Source: Mytilus trossulus
Taxonomy: Eukaryota; Mollusca; Bivalvia; Mytilida; Mytilidae
Reading direction: 5' to 3'
Length of the DNA stretch: 64,000 nucleotides
Assembly: GCF_036588685.1 (NCBI RefSeq)
Contig: NC_086386.1
Coordinates: 33,719,883 to 33,783,882 of the forward strand
A program made the position numbers and the translations under genes. The notes under the pieces were generated by a model, which was not told where the DNA came from, searched no databases, and saw nothing but the letters and a program-made list of their open reading frames with translations. Positions within the stretch are counted from its first letter, which is position 1, and each line of letters starts with the position of its first letter. Positions 47,401-57,845 of this stretch are shown piece after piece.

Positions 47401-50400
47401 AAATTAAGAGATCCAGCATATCACTCATATAAACACTGGCATACCCCATGCTTTGGTCTTTGCTATGAAAAAGCCAGTCTCTGTAACAAATATTCTTTTC
47501 TTTCAAAATGTAAATATGAAATATTTATATATTTGCAACTAAAACATGTAACTATGTGTGATAAAGCAATCTAAATGTTTCTATTAAATATGAAAGCAAC
47601 AAGCACCTGTTTTATCACTTGATTAAATTAGTACTGGAACCACTCAATTGTGTTCCTACAATAAAACAACCAACTGTTAGTAATTCTGATTGTAACTTGT
47701 GTTTTCTGTGAATTTCATACATCAATCATGTTAAGGTAGCCAAAGATGGGAAAAGCATATATAAAAATATTCTATGAAGGAGATGGTCCCAAATGGTGTT
47801 TTCTTCTAAAATGAGTACAAAAAATGTAAAACTCTCATTTTCAAATACCAATTTTTTGTGTCGATTTTAATAATGAAAATATACACTTCGTTGCCGAGGC
47901 CAACACAAAGCCTGATAAAAATCCTTGTTCCTATCAAAAATGAGAAATGACTTAGCATAAATCTTAGTTCATATTTCTGTTTTTAATAAAATAATTTTGT
48001 GATGACATTATTAAATATTGTTCCTTCCTAACTAAACAACATTAATTGCCATTTTTCTGGAAATATCTTGCTTAAAGTCTTCCCTAATCGTTCATGCTTT
48101 TGTTATTCATTACAAGATAAATAATGCATTAACAGAAAATTTGATAATAGAAAAATAATTGGTATCAACCATTTTAAGTTCAACAAATTATGGATTTGAA
48201 ACCATAAACTACAGCATACAAGACAATTGATAGAATTGCTTTCAATTAATTTTTATCTGGAATCAGTAACCAATAGAGTTATAAAAGTATCTATTTTATC
48301 AAAATGTGCTGGAATTTGCTTTGCAGTATAAAATAAGCAAGTTTCTGAAACTATTCAATAATAAAAATTTTGCAATGCTATTAAAAATTTAAACTTTTAA
48401 GTTTTCCCGGTAAAAAAAAATGTTTAAATAGTTGAAATTCATAGATTCTTAAATTTCAATAGTTTCAGAAACAATCTAGCACTTAGCAACACTGTAAGTG
48501 TGTTACATCTTACCACCATCAGCGTCTCCTTCCTCCATCCATCTTTGTCTGTCTCCCAACAGACCATCAGACGGTATATCTACAGTCCGGGTGGGATAGG
48601 CAATGCCATCACCAAAACTGTAATAAATAGTAGCATTTTAAATATGTACTTTATTGGGTGTCCTTTCCTTATTTACCAAAAGTACTGTGTTAGTGGTCAG
48701 AAATGTCTTAAATAGTAGCTCTAGCTCATAATGGTCAACATTCTTGAAAATTTTACTGATACGTAAAAAAATTGTGTTTAACTTTCCCATGGCAAATAAT
48801 GTACTGTGATTTCAGAAAGTCTTCTATTGCAAAGGAAATGGTGTGATAATAAAATAATTTCGACTTCTGGTTCCAGTTTTTACTTGTAACATCATTTATT
48901 TTTGAATACCTAAAAAAACAGAGAAAGTCTCTGAATTTAAGGAACCAGTATTAGATAAGCCCTAACTTGGAACTTCATTAATAAATACCTTGATGCATTT
49001 CTGAATCAACAGTACAAATATTCCACAATTAAACAATTTGGACAAAATATTAATTAATCAAATGCTATCTCTTATTAAACAAAAAAGTTGCGATTAGTAT
49101 ATTTTTCTAGACTATTTTTTGTTAAAGGACTATATATGTATAATTTGTCTCACAGAGATGATTGAGAAGTTGGAGTGATTTAAGTCTGTATAGTGCAGTG
49201 AGTATTAAAAGTAAGATAACCTAGCAATCCTTTATCAGTATGTTTTATAGTTAAAATTTTGAAATGTGAGATAAATGTTAATGAGACAAGCTCGGTATCA
49301 CCAGGTCTAGTAAAGTTGTGTATATATGTAATATGTATCATTATTATTATATTTTCTAAAGGACAAATATGATATGATTAAAAACAGAATATACTTTTTA
49401 ATGTTTCCTTAATCTATTAAGTAGAAAAAACCTGTTCAAAACAAATCTAAATTTTAAACACGGAATAATTGTAAATAACATGTTTTCAACAATAATCATT
49501 TTTCGTAAAATTTATGTAAACAATTTCTTTCAGTAAAATTTATGTAAATAATTTCATTTTTCAACTTGAAGTTACAATAGAAATTTAAAATTCCTGAAAG
49601 TGCATTTAAAGCAAAGCAAGGAAAAATCAATCTCTTAGAGACAAATTAAAATATGAAGAGAGCTAACCTTGGTGTCTGAGCCATTGTTTGGTATGAATTA
49701 CTGTTAGTCTGGGATTTTAGAGTTGGAAAGGACACCCCATCTCTGTCACTGTAATTTATATGGTAATCGTAGTTAAGCTATATAAATGTGCATTATTCAA
49801 CATGTACAAAACATCAGAGAATAACTGAAATTTTGTAATTTCATCGACACTATCATTAAACAAATGACACACATGTAGAAATTTTTATTGCTTTTTTTTT
49901 CAATTTTGATTTGCTAGATCATTTTCCATCTCATGCATGTTTGACTAGGAATAGTATTTCTAAGTCGAGATGAGTTAGAATATGATAAGCCAACCGAATT
50001 GAGAATGCCTATAAACATACATAAACATATATTACATGGTTTTTAAACTGAATCATCTCTTCTCAGAGCTATCACATTTCAATTGAGATTGCAGCTGAGA
50101 ACTCCTTCTCATCAATCTAGTTAATCAAAGCTGCATAATACCAATTAACTTAATTTCTGGACCTCTTTAATTTCATGATAATTATATGCACCAAGAAAAA
50201 ACACATAAAAACCTAACTCACCTAAAATATCAGTTATTCTCTTTGTACAAAACAAAATAACATGACACAACTTGTTTTGATCTATACCAAAGCAACAGTG
50301 TTTACATTTTTGCTATTCACATTTAAGACACACATGATAAAACCATCTGAAAATGGCAATTATGAATACTTTAAATGATCTGTTCTAGATTTATTTTTTG

Positions 50401-53400
50401 AATAGTTTTTATTACATATTTAATCTCAGGCATACGCTGCAGCAATAAATCTGAAAGTTTATACAAAGCCAGATTTTTTCACAATAAGCAAATATTTGAA
50501 CAACTTAATGGCAAGTATTGGTGCCAGAAATTCACTCCCTAAAAAGTTAAAGTCACTTCATTTAATAAACAGCTGAACAATTTAAAAGGCCTGTAAACAA
50601 GAGTCAAGCTAGGGATAGAAGGATCATTACAGAGCATAAATATACCCAAACCTTCATTGTATAACATATAAACATCAATACATAGAGATCCTCTTCATTA
50701 TTTATACCTTGAAAAAATTGGTAAAAACCAAAAAAGTTTTCTCTCTCCAAAAACTTCTTTGAAGTTGTTTAATTTTCCTAAACTGAAGCCATTTTTATCT
50801 GCCCCTGTCTGGAATATAGGTGATCTGAAAGACTCTACAAAATAAAAATATTTAACTTTAGGAATAGCTAAACATATCACATCAGTGTGAACTTAACCCT
50901 TTAAAAAAATAATATATAATTGTTTTTTGTTTGTCACAATATTTTGTTATGGAACCAGTCTTGTATTACAACTCCAGTTTGCGGTGCATGTCAATACATG
51001 GAGGGAAACAAAATAGTGCATTTTTTCTGATTTTTTTTCTGAACTCAATTTTTTCTGTTTGATAATAGGTTTATGCTGAATTGAAACATATATATAGACT
51101 TGAAAAACAATCTTGCATCTTTTGGGGATATCAATCTGGGAAAGTGGTGCTGCCTAGTAAAAATAGCAAACAGAAAGTAGAAAAAAAATGTTTTGACTTC
51201 AGGATTGCGTAACTTTTTATTCTTCGTTGCATGACCCCCCTTTTTTTCAATTAAATCACAATTTCACATTAGTAAATACATGATATGAACATGATTTTTT
51301 TTTCTATGTAGCATTTTTTATTTTTTTTATTTTCAAAGATCAGCTGATTTGCATGTAAGCCTATGGAGCAGTCAGTTACAAGACTGCAACATTTACTGGA
51401 ACTTCCATGTCAATACATACTTTGGCCTTTGCATATAGAAATGTCGTCTGCAAACTCAATTTGCATTTATGTATACTTTCATTCAAGTTCAGATTACCAC
51501 CTGCTGATTAAAGTCTTACGAAACTTGTGAACTTCTTAATATGTGGCTCTTGATGTCTTTTGTTATTCATTGTTTGGTTGCCGTCTCATTGATGTATTCT
51601 GAAGCTCCTATTCATGAATACCTTATACTAGCAAGACTTCAATAATAACTTGGCTGCATTGATGTATTAGCCCGTACAGCTGAGCTCATTAAATGATCTC
51701 TAAGCAAGCATCTTCATATATAGTAGCAACAGAGCTGCGATTTTACAACATGTGTTTGACTTTTCCCAAATATATTGTATTCATCATGTGTATTTCAAAC
51801 TTAATATATGTTTTTGCCTTCACTGCTGACTCTAAACCTAGGACTGTCATGAGCTAGCAAGCAACACTGGGTATACCTCTAATCAGTATTGACTGCTTCA
51901 CTGACTTACAGATGAAGAACGTGAATAAAGAAACTTTTCTCATGCATGTTTTGTCAACAAGGTAACAATGCTTAAAATCTTGTATTGCAATGCTTACCTA
52001 AAGTAGATCTATTACTGCATGTTAGATATATATGATATCCAAATAATGATATCAAACTTATACCAAACATCATAGCAACAAAAAATACAAATAAAACATG
52101 GAACTTTACAGCCTCTTTACTACTCCCACCCTGAAAAAGAAATATTTCCTAATTGCAAACATGTTAATGAGTTAACTACCGGTATATTTGGTGCTAAAAA
52201 TCATGTCATTGTGTACAAATATGTCTGATGGGGTTCATCTGACCTTGACTTCCTTTAATGGTTCATTGATTAATGTGGATTTTGGTGATTGACTAGGTTT
52301 ATAGTATATATAAGTAATAGCTGTATTTATTGTGTGTAAGATTGCTGTAAGAGGAGATACCCATATTTTATAGGATTATACTAAGAAACTGCCCACCTAT
52401 CTAAGTTAACATTTATCTATATTTATAAATCAAACTCACATCCATTATAAGAGCATATATTATACATGTATAACACAAATTATTTACTTGAGTCAGGAAG
52501 ACTTTAAACCCTGTGAAACATTTCATTAAGGTAATCTAAAAGTCATTTATCCCAAATTTAATGCAATGTGTGCCTATACATTTTAAACGCATATTCACGG
52601 CTATTCCATACAGTTGTATGTGGATGGGTAAGGAATTTACAAGATCACCTCACAGGGGGTCTCATTGGGGGGTTCTGATCCCGGATCCCGCTTACGGTTT
52701 TGTCCAATTCCCGTATCCCGCTTACACTATGTAAGTAACTAATTCTCATTTTTGGGTCATTTCCCGGGTCCTGCAAGGCTCATTTCCCATTTTCTCGACA
52801 CAATAACGACTTTCACGTGTCACGCTTACCAAAAAACGGCAATCCCGTGTCACGCTTAGACCCCAATGAGACCCACCTAACATAACCATAAATGACCCAT
52901 GACCCATGTTTAAAAAATCTTCCCTTCATTCTTCAATTTTTATGGAATAGGCCTAATAAAATGATTTTATATCAATCATTAAATATTTGTTTTTCTTTAC
53001 CATGTAGTGAATAAAGTACAACTCACTTCAGGCTTATCTAATGATATAAAATAAATGAAGTAATATATATCATGTATATATATACAACTTACCGTCCAAA
53101 ATTCTATAAAATATTGTAGACTTGTAAATGCTATAAATAAGCAGTATAGCAATCCATAGCCAAGAAATAAAACAAAATATTTATAGTTTGTAAATCCAAC
53201 ACAATTATTCACCCTGAAAAATAAAAAAGTAATGTTAGGAAATGATTAGGACTCTAAATTTAGGAAACATTTCTAACATTCTAAGAAACTTATTACTGAC
53301 AGGAAAATGCTTTTTCTTGCAGATAAATATTACAAATCTTGATTATCAATCCAGCAGCTTTTTGTTGCACAAATTTTGTATAGAAATAGTTTTAAACGGA

Positions 53401-56400
53401 TCCAGGAACAATTGACTTTGATCTATAAATAAAACTACCACTTTTAAACAATGCAATTAGTTTAAATTATGTTCGAAATATTTTCTTAAAGAATTTCACA
53501 ACTGTTTGTATAAACATAATCAACAAAATATATTTTACTCCTGGTAATGTCTGTAGTGTTTTATCTTGTCTTATCCTAATGTTTTTGATATTTTGTTAAT
53601 TTCATGTTGATTACGGTAGAAAAGTTTTGGTTGGGTTGAATTCATATCTTTTATAGACTTTTAAAGATGATTCATAGCTAGACATTTTGTATAGAGAGAC
53701 CCATCATCTTTAATATTGTATGTTTTCCTATAGATAATTTTTAGTTCAAATAGTTACATTGGGTTGTCCTATCACTGAGGGCTATTCCAGAAAAAATGTA
53801 TTGGGGGTTGGAAGGCAGTTTTTGTCAGCACCCGCCACCCAGACAATTGTAATTGAGAATTATAGTGCATTATAGTGTGAAAAGTTGCTCTGATACCCAT
53901 CACTCATGTAATATTAATACAATGTGCCTTCCAACCCCCAAACCCCCCCCCCCCTACATTTTTTTCTGGAATAGCCCTGATCTAAAGTGCACCCTGCAAT
54001 CCTTTTTAAAATATCAGAATATCAAAATCTTGATTTAACTTAAACTATTCAATGATTTTAAAATGTGACTAAATGTACTTACCATGGACAATGGTGGTCC
54101 ATTTTTAACACACATCTGAAAGAAAAAACTTGTTTATGCAATATTCATATTTGGTATAATTATTCTTATCTCAAATTTTTGGGGAAAAGGAAAAGAAAAA
54201 GATGACATTCAAGATATAATTCTATTTAATAATAAGACATCTTTACAAGAAATTAACAATTAATTAAATTGTTAATATTTCTTTACTCTTTGGGACAAAA
54301 AGTCTACATAGACATATTAATAAAGGTTATTAAGTTTCTATCATGTTTTTGTGAATTTGATCAAATCTATTATTTGCATTTGCATGTATTTGTGCGGGAA
54401 TTTCTCGCTACATCGAAGACCTGTTGGTGACCTTCTGCTGTTGGTTTTTATTTGGTCGGGTTGTTGTCTCTTTGACACATTCCCCATTTCCATTCTCAAT
54501 TTCATTTATTATGTGTAAAGAGTTGATATAAAATATCCTTTGCTTTTCATTATAATCAATGAACTTTACAAAATAAGTAGCTAATATAACATGGTGTGGC
54601 TTTACCCTCCAAAACTTTGTCCTTGACAAATATCTACTTACTGTCCACATACAGAACAATGGTGTGCTCTGTCTGGTTTTATACATTTACATTTCTCACA
54701 ATATCTCGCACCTGAAAATAAAAATATAAAACCATGAAAAATTTTCTCCTAAAAAGAAGTTTTGAGTAAGGCACATAGTTTCATATTATAGTATCTGACT
54801 TCCTTTATAATGTGTATCTTGATAAGTGGTGTTCTAGACCAAAAAAATACTACATAATAATGTGATAAGCTTTTTAGGAAGAGGTTTCACTTTGGCTAAA
54901 TCAATAAGCAACTTACTTCCTGCATGTGTTCTATTAAGTATAGGTTTATCTTTGGCTAATTCTAGAAGTATATTTTTCTGTGCTTCTTCACCTCTTTCCC
55001 TTTCTAATCTGTTTATTTCTTGAACTGTCAAATAAAACTGGAAAAAAAAACCATTAACATAAATAAATTTTACCACAATTAAATGTCCGATATATATTCA
55101 AACTTGTTCCTTCATCATGAGACATAATTAAACATGAATAACCAGTTAGTTTTCTCGTTTGAATTGTTTTATCTTTTGTTATTTTGTAGCCTTTCATAGC
55201 TTGACTATGCAGAGGGGCTTTGCTCATTGTTGAAGGCCATACAGAGATCTATAGTTGTTAATTTCTGTGTCATTTGGTATCTTGTGGAGAGTTGTCTCAT
55301 TAGCAATCATACCACATCTTCTTTTTTAGATGTTCACATATTTTGATTAGTTTGTACTTTAAAAAAAATTGTGGTTGCATATATATACATATATCTCAAA
55401 ATTGTAGAATTGATGCACAGTTTAGTGAAGTTCTTAGATTTCCTTTGAAGTATTTATGTATAAATCAGTCATAAAATACAGAAAACATTTGGTCGGGTCG
55501 TTATCTCTTTGACACATTCCCCATTTCTATTATCAATATCATAGTTCAGGTCTCTGTGGTCAACACTGTAATTGACTGTCCAAGTAGATCATCTTCTCAC
55601 TTTATAACATGTCAACAAATTGAACAATGAGGTGAATAGAAATACTGATAGCATACATATATAAAGATCCTAAATGATTACTTACTGAACGAGGAACTGA
55701 TCCAACATCTGTAAATATAGTTTTGGCATAGGCCCACAGAAACAACACCAGTATAGGATGGTAGATCAACAGGTATAGTACTGCAAATAGAAATCATTCA
55801 TTGATAGGTTTCTTATTATACTGTAATAGCAGAAATTTTCGTGGAGGATTTAATTTTGTTTATTTCGTGGAAGGGATATCTCCACAAAACTAAAAATTGG
55901 TTTTGTTTTTCTTTGATGAATTCTGACCATTTTTCACTTTTAATTTTAGCATTTTCTCCATATAATTCTTTTTTTTCAAATTCTCTCTGTCATAGAAAAC
56001 CATTTCTTGGATAAATGCAAAAATACATGTATATCTATAGATGGCTTAATGTTGTCCTTTACAAAGAATTTTTGACTAAAGATGTAATATACATGTAACA
56101 AAACAATGAACATCAAATTTAATTTGCATTCCCCTTTTTTTTGTCACATAATTACCCAAACCAAGGATTTGTATAGTTACTATACAAATCCTTGCCCAAA
56201 CTTATTACTACAATTCCAATTATAACAAAATGTTACTTGAGCACTTTTTAATAATTAAAATGATGATAAGAAGGTTATGGATCAGAAAGCAACAGAGAAC
56301 AGAAGTTTGTTCAAACTTTTACATTCAATAATTTATTATATTTTTTAACATGTATACCTTTTTCTGCAATACTTGGCACGGTATCTGGAAAAGACAAAAA

Positions 56401-57259
56401 GGTATTAAATCATTATTAGTCATGTTATTGTTATACAAAATAAAATAGATTAAACAAAATTTAATTATGTTCAAATTGCAATTTGTTAAACATGTCCAAA
56501 ATACACTTCCAAAAGACAAACCGTCAACTGAAATATATATCAAATAACTTCTAGTTTGAGAACAGGATATTGTAATTTAAACCTCGTACAAATCAATGCT
56601 ATGCCCAGCACTCATCAACAAATGCAGCTGTGGACAAATAGAAACAGTTGACTATTATTTACTGGATTGTGAAAATTATGGGGAGGCTAGAGAAAAAACT
56701 TCGCTCTGAACTCTACTTTTTAACATCAAAAATGAATAAATAATTAACCCTTATAAAACCTTAGCTATCTATTTTGTGAACATTCCAGTATCTTTAATAA
56801 AGACCCCCAACAAATGTTGAATATCTTCTATGTGATGTTTGTAATAAACATTTTCTGATGTTGCTAATAAATGTAATAATACTTCTGATTCAATTGTTAG
56901 TTTTGATGTTCTCGAAGTGACACATCATATTGAAATCAGCTGTGTCCCTGTTCATGTGTCTGCTTTCTAATGTCTTCATTTGCCAAGACATGTCTATAAA
57001 TAATGATAAAGTGTGTGTCAAACTGTCTGAAAGAACCGTATTATAAACATTGTCATTGACATAATTTGTTTGGAGAAAAACTTGGATGACCAATCACCCT
57101 TATTATGTTATTTCATTTATTTTCTTATAGAAAAATACACCTACAGACACACAAAGCAACCACATATGCGTAGTAAGACCAGACAACAACTGCTGTTATG
57201 AAAACTACTGGAAACCACCGAACACAGGCACAACAAACTCTGACAGCAGCCGGGGCCAT
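44420..57259 (-). CDS. ZDHHC15: DHHC palmitoyltransferase of the ZDHHC2/15/20 group, complete
   Basis: Twelve exons on the minus strand: 57259-57145, 56384-56358, 55780-55686, 55037-54917, 54711-54642, 54115-54083, 53213-53093, 52130-51998, 50834-50708, 49748-49668, 48617-48514 and 44460-44420 (TGA 44422-44420). They sum to 1068 nt, 355 aa, with all junctions GT/AG. The N-terminus [10 protein letters not shown] leads into a first membrane helix ([17 protein letters not shown]). A second helix is at about residues 50-75. The Cys-rich domain ([25 protein letters not shown]) has its DHHC at 149-152 with Cys152 as the acyl carrier. Two more helices follow, then STLE (236-239) at the usual TTxE position, a PaCCT-like segment ([10 protein letters not shown]) and a soluble tail. 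It S-acylates membrane proteins at Golgi or plasma membrane. The helix-2 and linker sequence ([13 protein letters not shown]) is closest to ZDHHC15/2, but an invertebrate gene may be co-orthologous to all three. Confidence 0.93.
45535..46524. mobile_element. Inverted-repeat element, TACTGTGGATT ... AATCCACAGTA (about 990 bp)
   Basis: TACTGTGGATT at 45535 is matched by AATCCACAGTA ending at 46524. Beyond these tips, imperfect complementarity extends about 45 bp (TTTTCATGGATTC versus GAAAATCCATGAAAA). The interior is noncoding and contains the foldback element at 45639-45794. It resembles a bivalve MITE family. Target duplication not clear. Confidence 0.55.
45639..45794. mobile_element. Foldback MITE with arms of about 65 bp
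   Basis: AGGATTAAACACATTTTTTC to GTGTTTAATCCT encloses two arms of about 65 bp that are nearly perfect reverse complements (shared TAGAGGTTATTGATGTGTAAAC). The loop is only about 25-30 bp. TAT flanks both ends (45636-45638 and 45795-45797), a possible 3-bp target duplication. It lies within the larger element at 45535-46524 and in the last intron of the ZDHHC gene. Confidence 0.75.
46700..47170. mobile_element. Repeat element with ATACCCCCGC ends and 168-bp internal duplication
   Basis: GATACCCCCGC at 46718 is mirrored by GCGGGGGTAT ending at 47168. Inside, a unit starting CAAGTGTTCGGTAAACAGG repeats with a 168-bp step (46763 and 46931). The right part is a GAC-rich tract of GGACGGACTGACTGACGG-type words (about 47075-47130). 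I recognise the type from mytilid genomes. It is noncoding and intronic. Confidence 0.65.
47171..52598 (-). other. ZDHHC introns 8-11 (partial) and exons between
   Basis: Between exons 48617-48514, 49748-49668, 50834-50708 and 52130-51998 the sequence is AT-rich and shows no further gene. A T-rich stretch at about 51030-51330 has several homopolymer runs. No element with clear ends was found here. Confidence 0.55.
52599..52953. mobile_element. Candidate inverted-repeat element related to the GGCTATTCC MITEs
   Basis: GGCTATTCCATA at 52599 and TATGGAATAGGCC ending at 52953 form short imperfect terminal inverted repeats resembling those of copies A-C. The interior is GC-richer and repeats CCCGCTTAC and CGTGTCACGCTTA words. 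The 3-bp flanks do not match, so this is an older or incorrectly bounded copy. In a ZDHHC intron. Confidence 0.45.
53779..53977 (+). mobile_element. Harbinger-like MITE, copy C
   Basis: 199 bp from GGGCTATTCCAGAAAAAATG to GGAATAGCCC, flanked by TGA on both sides (53776-53778 and 53978-53980). Same orientation and interior as copy A, including a right-hand poly-C tract. In the ZDHHC intron between exons 6 and 7. Confidence 0.8.
54455..54506 (+). repeat. Short dispersed repeat, TTGTCTCTTTGACACATTCC family (second copy)
   Basis: TCGGGTTGTTGTCTCTTTGAC followed by CATTCCCCATTTCC, matching 35529-35580. In the ZDHHC intron between exons 5 and 6. Confidence 0.6.
55195..55330 (+). repeat. Dispersed mussel repeat (forward copy)
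   Basis: GCTTTGCTCATTGTTGAAGGCC, then TTGGTATCTTGTGGAGAGTTG, then CATACCACATCTTC. It is the reverse orientation of 40855-40985. A third short block of the TTGTCTCTTTGACACATTCC type lies nearby at 55489-55540. In a ZDHHC intron. Confidence 0.65.
56163..56193. repeat. Perfect 31-bp palindrome
   Basis: AAGGATTTGTATAGT, one central T, then ACTATACAAATCCTT: two 15-bp arms with a one-base centre. It lies in the ZDHHC intron between exons 2 and 3. Confidence 0.85.
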
Positions 57260-57845
57260 TTTGTTTTCATTTCTTACTTCCCGATTTTATTACGCGTACT
57301 ACGTCATCATTATTGTATTCTTTTCATTAATTCCATCATTTTTATTTTATCTGATTGCATAATTAATTATTCTAAGAATGAGTTTAAACTAAAGTTGTCA
57401 CCAAACAAATCAATTAATTGCACCTTAAAAAAACAGGCACCTGTCAATTAACGACTTGGTCGTTATCGATTTTCAGTATCCACAAAGTTAAACAAATCTA
57501 AGGGCAGTAACCGATTTGGGAGAAAAAAATCCTTGGAGTTTCCTATCAATTCTATTTCACATGAAGTTAGACTGGAAGACTATAGAGAAAACCGAATGCC
57601 AAGCAACTGTGGTTGTGTACAATATGGCGATGCAGGGGTCGGCGAATTTGAACTTAAATATCGTGAATTAACACTTAAAAAGTCTGGATAATGTAAAATT
57701 TGTCTGTGCGGTTTTCGGAAAATAATTGCGAATGTTTGGCTAATGTTTTAAACCTTCAATCATATCTAATTGATATTTGTGATATTGATAAGTGTCAAAA
57801 TTAAATATCTTGGAGTTTAATCATTCACACCTCTAAAACTTAAAG
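57260..57845. promoter_or_regulatory. Divergent promoter interval between ZDHHC (-) and the 57846 gene (+)
   Basis: 586 bp separate the two start codons, which face away from each other, so the interval must hold both 5' UTRs and probably a shared promoter. Motifs seen are CAATATGGCGATG at about 57623-57635 (YY1-like), TACGTCATCAT at about 57300-57310 (CRE-like half site) and ATGCCAAGCAAC at 57596-57607 (RFX X-box-like, one good half). No TATA box is obvious. Promoter function is inferred from position. Confidence 0.5.

Noticed and set aside
48500-48715. Plus-strand open frame of 71 codons
   Set aside because: Antisense to ZDHHC exon 11 (48617-48514), which has better evidence on the minus strand.
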